Positions 1 to 4,698 of a stretch of 5,190 bases of DNA are shown piece by piece. Position 1 is the first letter of the stretch. Every line of letters begins with the position of its first letter. The stretch is from NCBI GenBank assembly GCA_021789095.1, contig JAJYJX010000154.1:1-5190 (forward strand), written 5' to 3'. The notes below the pieces were generated by a model. It ran no database searches and was not told where the DNA came from. It saw only the letters and a program-made list of their open reading frames with translations. This DNA comes from a bacterium. Lineage in GTDB: Bacteria; JAMCPX01. Made by a program: the position numbers and the translations under genes.

Positions 1-51
1 AAATGTATAGCCTTCTGTTATGTATAAATCATCCCCTTCATTTATCGGCAT
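1..51 (-). CDS. Unidentified protein, N-terminal 17 codons only (partial at window edge)
   Basis: An ATG lies at 51-49 on the minus strand, with an AGAGG ribosome site at 65-61 and a 9-nt spacer. The frame stays open to the window edge and gives MPINEGDDLYITEGYTF. It starts 24 nt after the stop of the LysM lipoprotein gene on the same strand, so it is probably the next gene of that operon. The visible peptide has no signal sequence and is too short to assign to a family; I do not recognise it. The start is supported by the ribosome site and spacing, not by homology. Confidence 0.5.
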   Translation of the reverse strand, partial: MPINEGDDLYITEGYTF

Positions 52-75
52 TGTATCAATCCTCTCTCTCTGATA

Positions 76-1077
76 CTATTTTGGCGGAATAACAAGTTTT
101 GTGCCAACAACCAGATGGTTTGGATCCTTTATCACCGCCCTGTTTGCCTGATAGATTTTTTCCCATAACCTCGCGTTGCCGTAATAAACAGCTGCCAGCC
201 AGTGAAGGTCCTCGCCCTCCCTTACAATATGCGTTGTTTTTGTATTTACATATGCGGGCATGCCGCTTATTACTTCGCCCGGCACAATCATCGGCGGCCT
301 TGTTATCTTTTCTACCTCGGGAACAACAGCGGTTTGAGGCGTTGGGGCAGGAACATTCTCCTGCGGTATTGATGCCATCTCCTGTGCAGGAGCAGGCGCT
401 TCAGCAGCAGGTGATGGAGGGACCGGTTGCTGTGCAACAGGCATCTGTTGGGCAGTAAACGGCTGGGCTACTATTGCCGGTTGTTCCGGCTGTACAGGTG
501 CTTCAGGCATGGGAGCGACAGTCGGTGATGTAACAGCAGCAGACGGTAAAGGAGCCAGTTCGGATGACGGAGATGGAGACAGTCCTTCCAATGGCAAAGG
601 GGCCAGCCCGCCCGGCGGTGCAGGGGCCACTTCTGGAGACGGTGCAGCAAGCTGTTCTGCGGGTTGCTGCGTCCCTGTCGTTGGTAAGGGCGGTAAAGCA
701 GTAGGTGTTTGTGCCTGTGCCTGTTCTGAAATAGGGCCTGGAAGCGCCGGCGGGGCTTCTCCTTCTGAAAGTAACGGCTGTTCACCTGCTGTCGGGGCAA
801 CACCCCCGACAGTCGGCATGTTCCCGGGCTGATTTTCTGCTGCCTGTGTTTCTGCAGTGCCAGCTGCCTGTCCGGGTATTGGTACCGATTCTATGCTGCC
901 TGTCTGGGGAATTGCTATCGCCTCGGTGCCTGCTTCCGGCGGTGCTATCACCCCTGCTTCCCCGGAAGCTGCCTGTGGGTTTTCCGGTGAAACGGCCTGA
1001 GTATGGGCGCACGATAGTATCATGAATGTCATTGCTAAGCCAGCCGTGATCAAATAAAGCAGATTTCTTATTTTCAT
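76..1077 (-). CDS. LysM-domain lipoprotein with long Pro/Ala-rich linker
   Basis: Predicted 333-residue envelope protein. Residues 1-22 are a signal peptide (basic MKIR start, hydrophobic core) ending in a lipobox, Ile-Leu-Ser before Cys23. Ala24 at +2 is compatible with sorting to the outer membrane. Residues about 24-280 are low complexity, rich in Pro, Ala, Gln, Glu and Ser, with LAPLP-type repeats, and look like a flexible periplasmic spacer. The C-terminus, about 283-331, is a single LysM module (HIVREGEDLHWLA start, YQAN centre, VVGTKLVIPP end), a fold known to bind the N-acetylglucosamine backbone of peptidoglycan. The inferred role is tethering the outer membrane to the wall or organising an envelope complex; no enzymatic domain is seen. 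The ATG shares one base with the stop of the upstream cNMP-domain gene, and its AGGAG (1090-1086) lies inside that gene's last codons, so translation is probably coupled. The stop is TAG. Confidence 0.85.
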   Translation of the reverse strand: MKIRNLLYLITAGLAMTFMILSCAHTQAVSPENPQAASGEAGVIAPPEAGTEAIAIPQTGSIESVPIPGQAAGTAETQAAENQPGNMPTVGGVAPTAGEQPLLSEGEAPPALPGPISEQAQAQTPTALPPLPTTGTQQPAEQLAAPSPEVAPAPPGGLAPLPLEGLSPSPSSELAPLPSAAVTSPTVAPMPEAPVQPEQPAIVAQPFTAQQMPVAQQPVPPSPAAEAPAPAQEMASIPQENVPAPTPQTAVVPEVEKITRPPMIVPGEVISGMPAYVNTKTTHIVREGEDLHWLAAVYYGNARLWEKIYQANRAVIKDPNHLVVGTKLVIPPK

Positions 1078-1520
1078 TACATTATCTCCTTTAATACTTT
1101 TGAGTCCTTGAAAAGGTCGGCAAAATATTTCGTTATACTTACTATTATCTGATAAGCGGCATGGATGTTGTTGCTTACCAGTTTATCGAAATTATCCCTT
1201 GTAATGGTTACAAGCACTACCTGTTCTTTTGCTTTTACCGTCACAGTCCTTTTACCGCCTGCTATCAGGGAAAGTATGCCAAGAACATCCCCTGTCTCAA
1301 GTTCCCCTATCACCGATTCATTACCTTGTGCAGTGTCCTTTAATACCTCTACCCGGCCTGAAGCTATAACAAACATGGTGTCAGACGGCATACCCTCAGA
1401 GAATATCACTGTCTCGGACGGAATATTTGCCGTTTCTGAAATATTTGCAAGAATATTTATGATCCTTTCCTCGAGCCCTTTAAAGAGCACGCTGTCCTTA
1501 AAAACCTTTACAGTATTCAT
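1077..1520 (-). CDS. Stand-alone cyclic-nucleotide-binding-domain (Crp-like sensor) protein
   Basis: A 147-residue protein made almost entirely of one cNMP-binding beta-roll. Residues 7-24 match the N-terminal helix (VFKDSVLFKGLEERIINIL). Residues 37-60 contain the FSEG...MFVIASGRVEVL strands, and 72-95 the phosphate-binding-cassette region GELETGDVLGILSLIAGGKRTVTV. The arginine that holds the cyclic phosphate in this family is present (Arg91). The Glu that normally contacts the ribose is Ile82, so ligand specificity or binding may be altered. The tail, about 108-147, is helical, and no helix-turn-helix follows, so it is not a Crp-type transcription factor. It is probably a cytoplasmic regulatory or interaction subunit. 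It sits 38 nt after the carbonic anhydrase gene and overlaps the LysM lipoprotein start by one base. The start is the only in-frame ATG preceded by a stop; the GGAG upstream is 12 nt away, a loose fit. Confidence 0.85.
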   Translation of the reverse strand: MNTVKVFKDSVLFKGLEERIINILANISETANIPSETVIFSEGMPSDTMFVIASGRVEVLKDTAQGNESVIGELETGDVLGILSLIAGGKRTVTVKAKEQVVLVTITRDNFDKLVSNNIHAAYQIIVSITKYFADLFKDSKVLKEIM

Positions 1521-1558
1521 ATAGTATAATTACTCCACTCTTTAAAATTATCAAGTTG

Positions 1559-2074
1559 TTAAACCACGGATTTCAAATAATGACCCCTCAGAGTCACATA
1601 TTTGATCACCAGGCTTTTTACATAATCAATATCCTCACTGGTCAGGTCTCTTTTAACAACTGCAGGTATGCCTGCTACAAGGGTGCAGGGAGGCACAATC
1701 ATATCCTCCTTTACAACACTGCCCGCAGCTACGATAGACTGCTCTCCTACAACGGCACCATCGAGCACAACAGCACCTATGCCTATAAGGCACCTGCTTT
1801 TTATCCTGCAGCCGTGCACAACGGCACTATGACCTATTGTTATATCATCTCCGATAAACAACGGATGTGTTTTTTGCGTTACATGAAGTACACAGTTGTC
1901 CTGGATATTTGTCCTCGCACCTATCCTTATGTAGTTCTCGTCTCCCCTTACAATTGCATTAAACCACACCGAGCTGTTTTCTCCTATAACAACATCTCCT
2001 GCCACAACTGCATTTTCCGCTATGTACACGCTTTCGTGTACATCCGGGACCATTCCATTGTATTGTAGTTTCAT
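1559..2074 (-). CDS. Gamma-class carbonic anhydrase family protein (left-handed beta-helix)
   Basis: A 171-residue protein of the gamma-carbonic anhydrase/YrdA-PaaY family, a usual length for it. Residues about 10-150 show the hexapeptide repeats of a left-handed beta-helix (IGENSSVWFNAIVRGD, IGARTNIQDNCVLH, IGDDITIGHSAVVHGC, IGIGAVVLDGAVVG), followed by a C-terminal helix. The trimer-interface zinc ligands fit His64, His82 and His87, with the last pair in the family spacing H-x4-H. Arg43, Asp45, Glu46, Gln58 and Asp59 match conserved active-site positions. The long acidic loop carrying the proton-shuttle Glu of archaeal Cam is absent, as in many homologues, so true carbonic anhydrase activity is not assured. 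It is cytoplasmic. The ATG has a GGAAG ribosome site with a 5-nt spacer. It is the first visible gene of the leftward operon; the next gene starts 38 nt after its stop. Confidence 0.9.
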   Translation of the reverse strand: MKLQYNGMVPDVHESVYIAENAVVAGDVVIGENSSVWFNAIVRGDENYIRIGARTNIQDNCVLHVTQKTHPLFIGDDITIGHSAVVHGCRIKSRCLIGIGAVVLDGAVVGEQSIVAAGSVVKEDMIVPPCTLVAGIPAVVKRDLTSEDIDYVKSLVIKYVTLRGHYLKSVV

Positions 2075-2224
2075 ATATGCTTCCTTGACTATATTCCTAT
2101 CATGAGCTTATGTATATTGTAAACCCTTTTAAGGGGGGAGATGTTTTGTGCCTCGTATTTGCTGTAATGAACTACCCGCAGCAAGCGGTGAGGTTCAAAG
2201 AGAGCGTAATGCATTTGTTAATCG

Positions 2225-2293
2225 TCATTCCTGCAAAAGCAGGAATCCAGTTTTTTGCCTTGCTTTGCTGGATTCCCGTTTACACGGGAATGA
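2225..2293. repeat. Nested-palindrome dispersed repeat (ATTCC...GGAAT, dRS3/REP-like)
   Basis: Two hairpins flank a short centre: ATTCCTGC / GCAGGAAT (2227-2234 and 2239-2246, loop AAAA) and ATTCCCGT / ACGGGAAT (2272-2279 and 2284-2291). Inner sequences also pair: GGAATCCAG (2242-2250) with CTGGATTCC (2268-2276). The outer ends pair too, TCATTCC (2225-2231) with GGAATGA (2287-2293), so the element can fold as one long hairpin or as two. Read as protein it gives VIPAKAGIQ...WIPVYTGM, a string I know from many spurious ORFs over such repeats in Proteobacteria. It resembles the Neisseria dRS3 family and other MITE-like palindromes. Whether it is multicopy in this genome cannot be seen here. Confidence 0.75.
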
Positions 2294-2356
2294 TAAGCAA
2301 GCAGTAACGCTGTAGCAAGCTAGAGGGAATTATTAGCTTAAAGTGAACAAACCATA

Positions 2357-2363
2357 AAGGAGG
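2357..2363 (+). promoter_or_regulatory. Ribosome binding site fixing a GTG start
   Basis: A near-perfect AAGGAGG lies 5 nt before the GTG at 2369. No ATG in this frame lies near it, and the TTG at 2364 runs into TGA after one codon. The GTG gives a lysine-led signal peptide directly, so it is the right start. Confidence 0.8.
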
Positions 2364-2368
2364 TTGAA

Positions 2369-2923
2369 GTGAAATACTATATTGTTCTGTTCCTAATGGC
2401 CATAGGCATTATTATCCCGAACGCTGCCATTTCTGACCAGGGGCAGGCATCTTTGTCTTTGAATCCTGGTTTTTCACTGTTCACAAAAAATTCAACGTAT
2501 GATTTCAACAACGGACCGAAGATTGACCTGGGCATTGGATACGATACATCCGACGAATCCAATGTTAGCTTTATACTCGGGTATAACAGGTTTGTAAATG
2601 CAGTCGATGACAACATTTCAATGGACCTTTACTATGCAGGTATAGTCCTTAAACAATACCTCAACGCCGGGATATCCAAGGGCTATCTCACCGGCGGGCT
2701 GAATTTCGATTATGCCGATTTCTTGGGCATACCATCACAGTCCTCGAGCATAAAAAGACCGTCCAATGATGCAGGGCTGGGGTTCAACGTCGGAGCTGGT
2801 GTTGATGTAATGGCATCGTCAAGTTTCTTTTTCGGTCCTGTTCTTAAATATGAAGGCATTATCCTGCAAAAGACGTATGTAAACCTTATAACGCTCCAGC
2901 TTTCACTTGGCCTGCTATTCTAA
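2369..2923 (+). CDS. Probable small outer-membrane beta-barrel protein
   Basis: A 184-residue exported protein starting at GTG after a strong AAGGAGG. Residues 1-22 form a Sec signal peptide (KYY, then a long hydrophobic stretch), with a plausible signal-peptidase I site Ala20-Ile-Ser22 before Asp23. The mature part is rich in alternating hydrophobic/polar strands with Gly, Tyr and Asn (for example IDLGIGYDTS, VSFILGYNRF, LYYAGIVLKQYL, AGLGFNVGAGVDV) and ends LQLSLGLLF. A C-terminal aromatic residue on an amphipathic last strand is the classic outer-membrane barrel signature. The size fits an eight-stranded OmpX/OmpW-like barrel, but I see no motif naming a specific family. The DsrE-like gene follows after 17 nt and is probably co-transcribed. 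Function is unknown; the barrel assignment is inference from strand pattern, signal peptide and C-terminal Phe. Confidence 0.7.
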   Translation: MKYYIVLFLMAIGIIIPNAAISDQGQASLSLNPGFSLFTKNSTYDFNNGPKIDLGIGYDTSDESNVSFILGYNRFVNAVDDNISMDLYYAGIVLKQYLNAGISKGYLTGGLNFDYADFLGIPSQSSSIKRPSNDAGLGFNVGAGVDVMASSSFFFGPVLKYEGIILQKTYVNLITLQLSLGLLF

Positions 2924-2940
2924 ACTGGAAAGGAGATTGT

Positions 2941-3276
2941 ATGAAACAAAAAGTATTGGTGATCGTTTCAACGGAAAACAAGGAAAAGGCCCTCGGTGCG
3001 CTGGTGTTTACGCAGAACAGTATAAAAAATCAAAGGTTCGAGGACACTAAACTCATATTGTTCGGACCAAGCGAGAAATTGGTGTCCGAAGACCCTGCGC
3101 TGCAGAGTATAGTATCGGACATCGTTTCCATGAAGGGCGAACCCGTTGCATGTAAGTTCATATCCGACATGTATAACATAAGTCCAAAGCTCACTTCTCT
3201 TGGGTTCCGGCTCGAATACGTGGGCGACCCGATAGGACAGTTCATCAACGACGGCTACCTGCCGATGGTGTTTTAA
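2941..3276 (+). CDS. DsrE/DsrF-superfamily small cytoplasmic protein
   Basis: A 111-residue protein with the compact alpha/beta layout of the DsrE-like fold. It has a first strand KVLVIVST (4-11), a helix with NKEKALGALVFTQNSIKN (13-30), a strand TKLILFGPSEKLV (36-48), a helix in the fifties to sixties, EPVACKFISD (67-76), and the C-terminal EYVGDPIGQFINDGYLPMVF. One Cys, Cys71, lies in the region where sulfur-relay members carry their reactive Cys; this could be functional but is unproven. Relatives act in sulfur transfer, but many DsrE-like proteins have no known role, and I would not call it a sulfur carrier. There is no signal peptide. AGGAG (2931-2935) lies 5 nt before the ATG. It follows the barrel gene by 17 nt, and its stop is only 10 nt from the stop of the convergent BTAD ORF; I see no terminator hairpin between them. 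Confidence 0.75.
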   Translation: MKQKVLVIVSTENKEKALGALVFTQNSIKNQRFEDTKLILFGPSEKLVSEDPALQSIVSDIVSMKGEPVACKFISDMYNISPKLTSLGFRLEYVGDPIGQFINDGYLPMVF

Positions 3277-3286
3277 AGAAGGACAC

Positions 3287-3922
3287 TCAGGGTTTTATAC
3301 TCCTGTACAGTTCCTTTGTCTTGTCGGACGGTTCTATGCCCAGCATATCTGAAAGGGCCGCTGCACAGCGCTTATATGTTGAAGCAACTTCGGAATGACG
3401 GCCCAAAGATTTATAAATCGCCATAAGACGCTGGTAAAAAAGCCCGACCTGATTATCTGCTTCCAAACCCTTTTGATAGGTTGAGATTGCATCGTTCGTT
3501 TCTCCGGCGCCTTCATAATACATGCCGAGCTGTTCAATAAAACGTATAAACCTGTCATGCAGCTTTTCTCTAAAAGCTATAGCCCACGATGGCAGAGTAT
3601 CCCCGGAAAAGAAATGCCCTTTATACAGATTAAAGATAGCGCTTGCTGCACTTTTGATTTTTTCTGTTTTAGTATCATCACCATTTTTGCTCATGATAAT
3701 CTCTATCTTTTTGATAGAGTGTTCAAATGCCGCAACATCAACCAGACACATTTTTTGGTTTAGCATAAGCCTGCCCGCCTGTGAAATTACAGATTCATTT
3801 GAGCCGAGCAGCTTCCTTAACCTGTGTACGCTGGTTATATTTTGATACGTCCCGGACGCAGAATAACTATGCCATTGCTCTGGGAGGGATAAAGATGTCT
3901 GAGAAGTAATAAGTATATACAT
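3287..3922 (-). CDS. 5'-truncated BTAD-type transcriptional activator, probable gene remnant
   Basis: A 211-codon frame. From residue about 61 (LVDVAAFEHSIKKIE) to the end it matches the bacterial transcriptional activator domain (BTAD), with TPR-like helices (YYEGAGETNDAISTYQKGLEAD, LMAIYKSLGRHSEVASTYKRCAAAL) and the usual ending LGIEPSDKTKELYRSI. Just before it, residues about 25-54 (TYQNITSVHRLRKLLG...GRLMLN) match only the last part of an OmpR-like winged helix. Intact relatives have the full winged helix, and often ATPase and TPR regions, in front; here residues 1-24 have no such character. No ribosome site precedes the ATG at 3922. I therefore read it as the 3' remnant of a larger regulator, although the remaining frame is intact. 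A promoter candidate lies upstream (3966-3995), so a BTAD-only product remains possible. Its start is divergent from the receiver gene. Confidence 0.65.
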   Translation of the reverse strand: MYILITSQTSLSLPEQWHSYSASGTYQNITSVHRLRKLLGSNESVISQAGRLMLNQKMCLVDVAAFEHSIKKIEIIMSKNGDDTKTEKIKSAASAIFNLYKGHFFSGDTLPSWAIAFREKLHDRFIRFIEQLGMYYEGAGETNDAISTYQKGLEADNQVGLFYQRLMAIYKSLGRHSEVASTYKRCAAALSDMLGIEPSDKTKELYRSIKP

Positions 3923-3965
3923 TGAGTAAAGAGTCAGGAATGAACCCCAACGAAATTATATTAAT

Positions 3966-3995
3966 ATTTTAATTATTAAATCCGATCCTTGTCAA
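3966..3995 (-). promoter_or_regulatory. Sigma70-like promoter candidate toward the BTAD remnant
   Basis: On the minus strand TTGACA (3995-3990) is followed after 18 nt by TAAAAT (3971-3966). This is a consensus -35 with a 5-of-6 -10. Transcription would begin near 3959, about 37 nt before the ATG at 3922. The region is AT-rich, so a chance match is possible. Confidence 0.4.
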
Positions 3996-4070
3996 TAAAA
4001 GCAAAAAATTTGTTTTGTTTGTATCTTTTTGCGCAAGCGTCCGTTCATAAATAACAAAAAATCTTCTATT

Positions 4071-4100
4071 TTGTAAGCAATCTGTAAGTGCCTGTATGAT
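4071..4100 (+). promoter_or_regulatory. Sigma70-like promoter candidate for the receiver gene
   Basis: TTGTAA (4071-4076) and TATGAT (4095-4100) are separated by 18 nt. The predicted start of transcription is near 4107, so the ATG at 4096, which lies inside the -10 box, would not be in the transcript, while the ATG at 4114 would follow a leader of about 7 nt. Confidence 0.4.
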
Positions 4101-4113
4101 AGAATACACTAAA

Positions 4114-4488
4114 ATGGTCAGGATACTTATTATCGGAGATGATGTAAAGACTGAAAAGGTCATAAGGGACATACTCGAGTTGCGCGGATTTAATGTAATA
4201 GCAGCAAGCAATGTTTTTTCTGTTATGAGAATCATTAACGATCATATACCGGACTTAATCTTTATGGACGCAAGCTTGCACGGCATTGATTGTATAACCC
4301 TTACAACGCTTATTAAGGCTAATTCGATAACAAGTGATGTTCCTGTAATAACATTTATATCTGATGAAATGAAAGGCGGGAATGGGCGATTTGTCGAGGC
4401 CGTATGTGACGGCAGCATAAACATACATTTAAGTGAAAAAGAAATACTCAGGATATTAAATAAATACAAATTAACAGAGGACTCATAG
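4114..4488 (+). CDS. Single-domain response-regulator-like protein with degenerate receiver
   Basis: A 124-residue protein that is only a CheY-like receiver. I start it at ATG 4114 (MVRILIIGDD), the usual distance before the first strand. An in-frame ATG at 4096 adds six residues but overlaps a -10-like box. Neither start has a clear ribosome site. Numbered from 4114, the phospho-acceptor is Asp52 (LIFMDASLHG), and VPVITFIS is the fourth strand. The acidic pair is reduced to Gly8-Asp9, the conserved Thr/Ser after that strand is Ile82 (Ser83 follows), and the conserved Lys of the KP motif is replaced by Ile104-His105. Phosphorylation-driven switching is thus doubtful, and it may act as a constitutive or protein-binding module. 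It has no output domain and no neighbouring histidine kinase. It is divergent from the BTAD remnant and followed by 210 non-coding bases. Confidence 0.8.
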   Translation: MVRILIIGDDVKTEKVIRDILELRGFNVIAASNVFSVMRIINDHIPDLIFMDASLHGIDCITLTTLIKANSITSDVPVITFISDEMKGGNGRFVEAVCDGSINIHLSEKEILRILNKYKLTEDS

Positions 4489-4661
4489 GGATGACTCCAG
4501 GATGGGTGCCCCGAACACATATGCAGGGGCTAAAAATGTTATGCCCATGCATGCTCTTGAACTTTTTGAGTTAGAATGTTTGTCCTCGGCTGGGATCCGG
4601 ATACTATTGTCTGGAAGCCAATAATGTAGTACACCTGCGTTCAATGAACCTCCATTCGTCC
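4489..4661 (+). ncRNA. Candidate structured RNA (6S-like?) or mqnD leader
   Basis: This non-coding stretch holds several pairing segments. GCCCC (4508-4512) pairs with GGGGC (4526-4530). Alternatively ATGCAGG (4521-4527) pairs with CCTGCGT (4634-4640), with one G-T pair. A strong hairpin is GGCT/AGCC plus TCCGGA/TCTGGA (4588-4619), with a 4-nt bulge and 8-nt loop. GTTC/GAAC forms a mini-hairpin at 4639-4649. GGATGA (4489-4494) plus ATGG (4502-4505) can pair with CCATTCGTCC (4652-4661) to close the whole. From memory, E. coli 6S RNA also has GAAGCC ending an apical stem, then ACAC, then a GAACC hairpin, and a similar length near 180 nt. No clear promoter precedes it, and strand and ends are guesses. 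It may instead be the 5' leader of mqnD. Confidence 0.3.
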
Positions 4662-4680
4662 GGCTCAGCCGGACGAATGG
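4652..4680 (+). repeat. Perfect 13-bp inverted repeat (hairpin) before mqnD
   Basis: CCATTCGTCCGGC (4652-4664) and GCCGGACGAATGG (4668-4680) pair perfectly around a TCA loop. No T-run follows on either strand, so it is not a standard intrinsic terminator. It ends 4 nt before the AAAGGTG ribosome site (4685-4691) of the next gene. It could protect an mRNA 5' end, act as a processing site or attenuator, end the upstream RNA, or be a REP-like element. Confidence 0.75.
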
Positions 4681-4698
4681 GATGAAAGGTGTAAACGT

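Larger units (their letters stand above)
2075..2368. other. Divergent intergenic region
   Basis: This 294-base gap separates the leftward carbonic anhydrase operon from the rightward barrel/DsrE pair, so promoters for both should lie here. I found no convincing -35/-10 pair for either direction. It holds the dispersed repeat at 2225-2293, a small CCCTT-TT-AAGGG inverted repeat at 2124-2135, and a 6-bp inverted repeat AAGCTA (2317-2322) / TAGCTT (2334-2339) about 30 bases before the GTG start, which could be an operator. The 65-codon frame crossing it (2110-2307) is explained by the repeat and is not called as a gene. Confidence 0.6.

Noticed and set aside
99-832. Two plus-strand open frames opposite the LysM lipoprotein
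   Set aside because: They are antisense shadows of the Pro/Ala-rich linker, have no ribosome sites and give low-complexity translations.
1521-1560. Internal promoter for the cNMP-domain gene (TTGATA and TATACT)
   Set aside because: The spacer is 20 nt and the -10-like box lies 2 nt before the ATG, so transcription would start inside the gene.
1556-2068. Plus-strand 170-codon frame over the carbonic anhydrase gene
   Set aside because: The minus frame has clear gamma-carbonic anhydrase motifs and a ribosome site; the plus translation is Tyr/His/Cys-rich and resembles no family.
2110-2307. 65-codon plus-strand frame
   Set aside because: Its C-terminal part is the translation of the dispersed palindrome (VIPAKAGIQ...), a common source of false genes.
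3277-3310. Bidirectional terminator between the convergent DsrE-like and BTAD genes
   Set aside because: Only a weak CAGG/CCTG pairing is present, with no stable stem or T-run.
4491-4574. 27-codon frame starting at ATG 4491, with AGAGG 10 nt upstream, as a leader peptide
   Set aside because: The composition suggests no regulatory codon run, and the stretch is better explained by RNA pairing. It cannot be excluded without conservation data.
4489-4698. tRNA, SRP RNA, tmRNA or known riboswitch
   Set aside because: I found no tRNA cloverleaf or T-arm motif, no SRP domain IV motif, and no motif of the c-di-GMP, TPP or SAM riboswitches.
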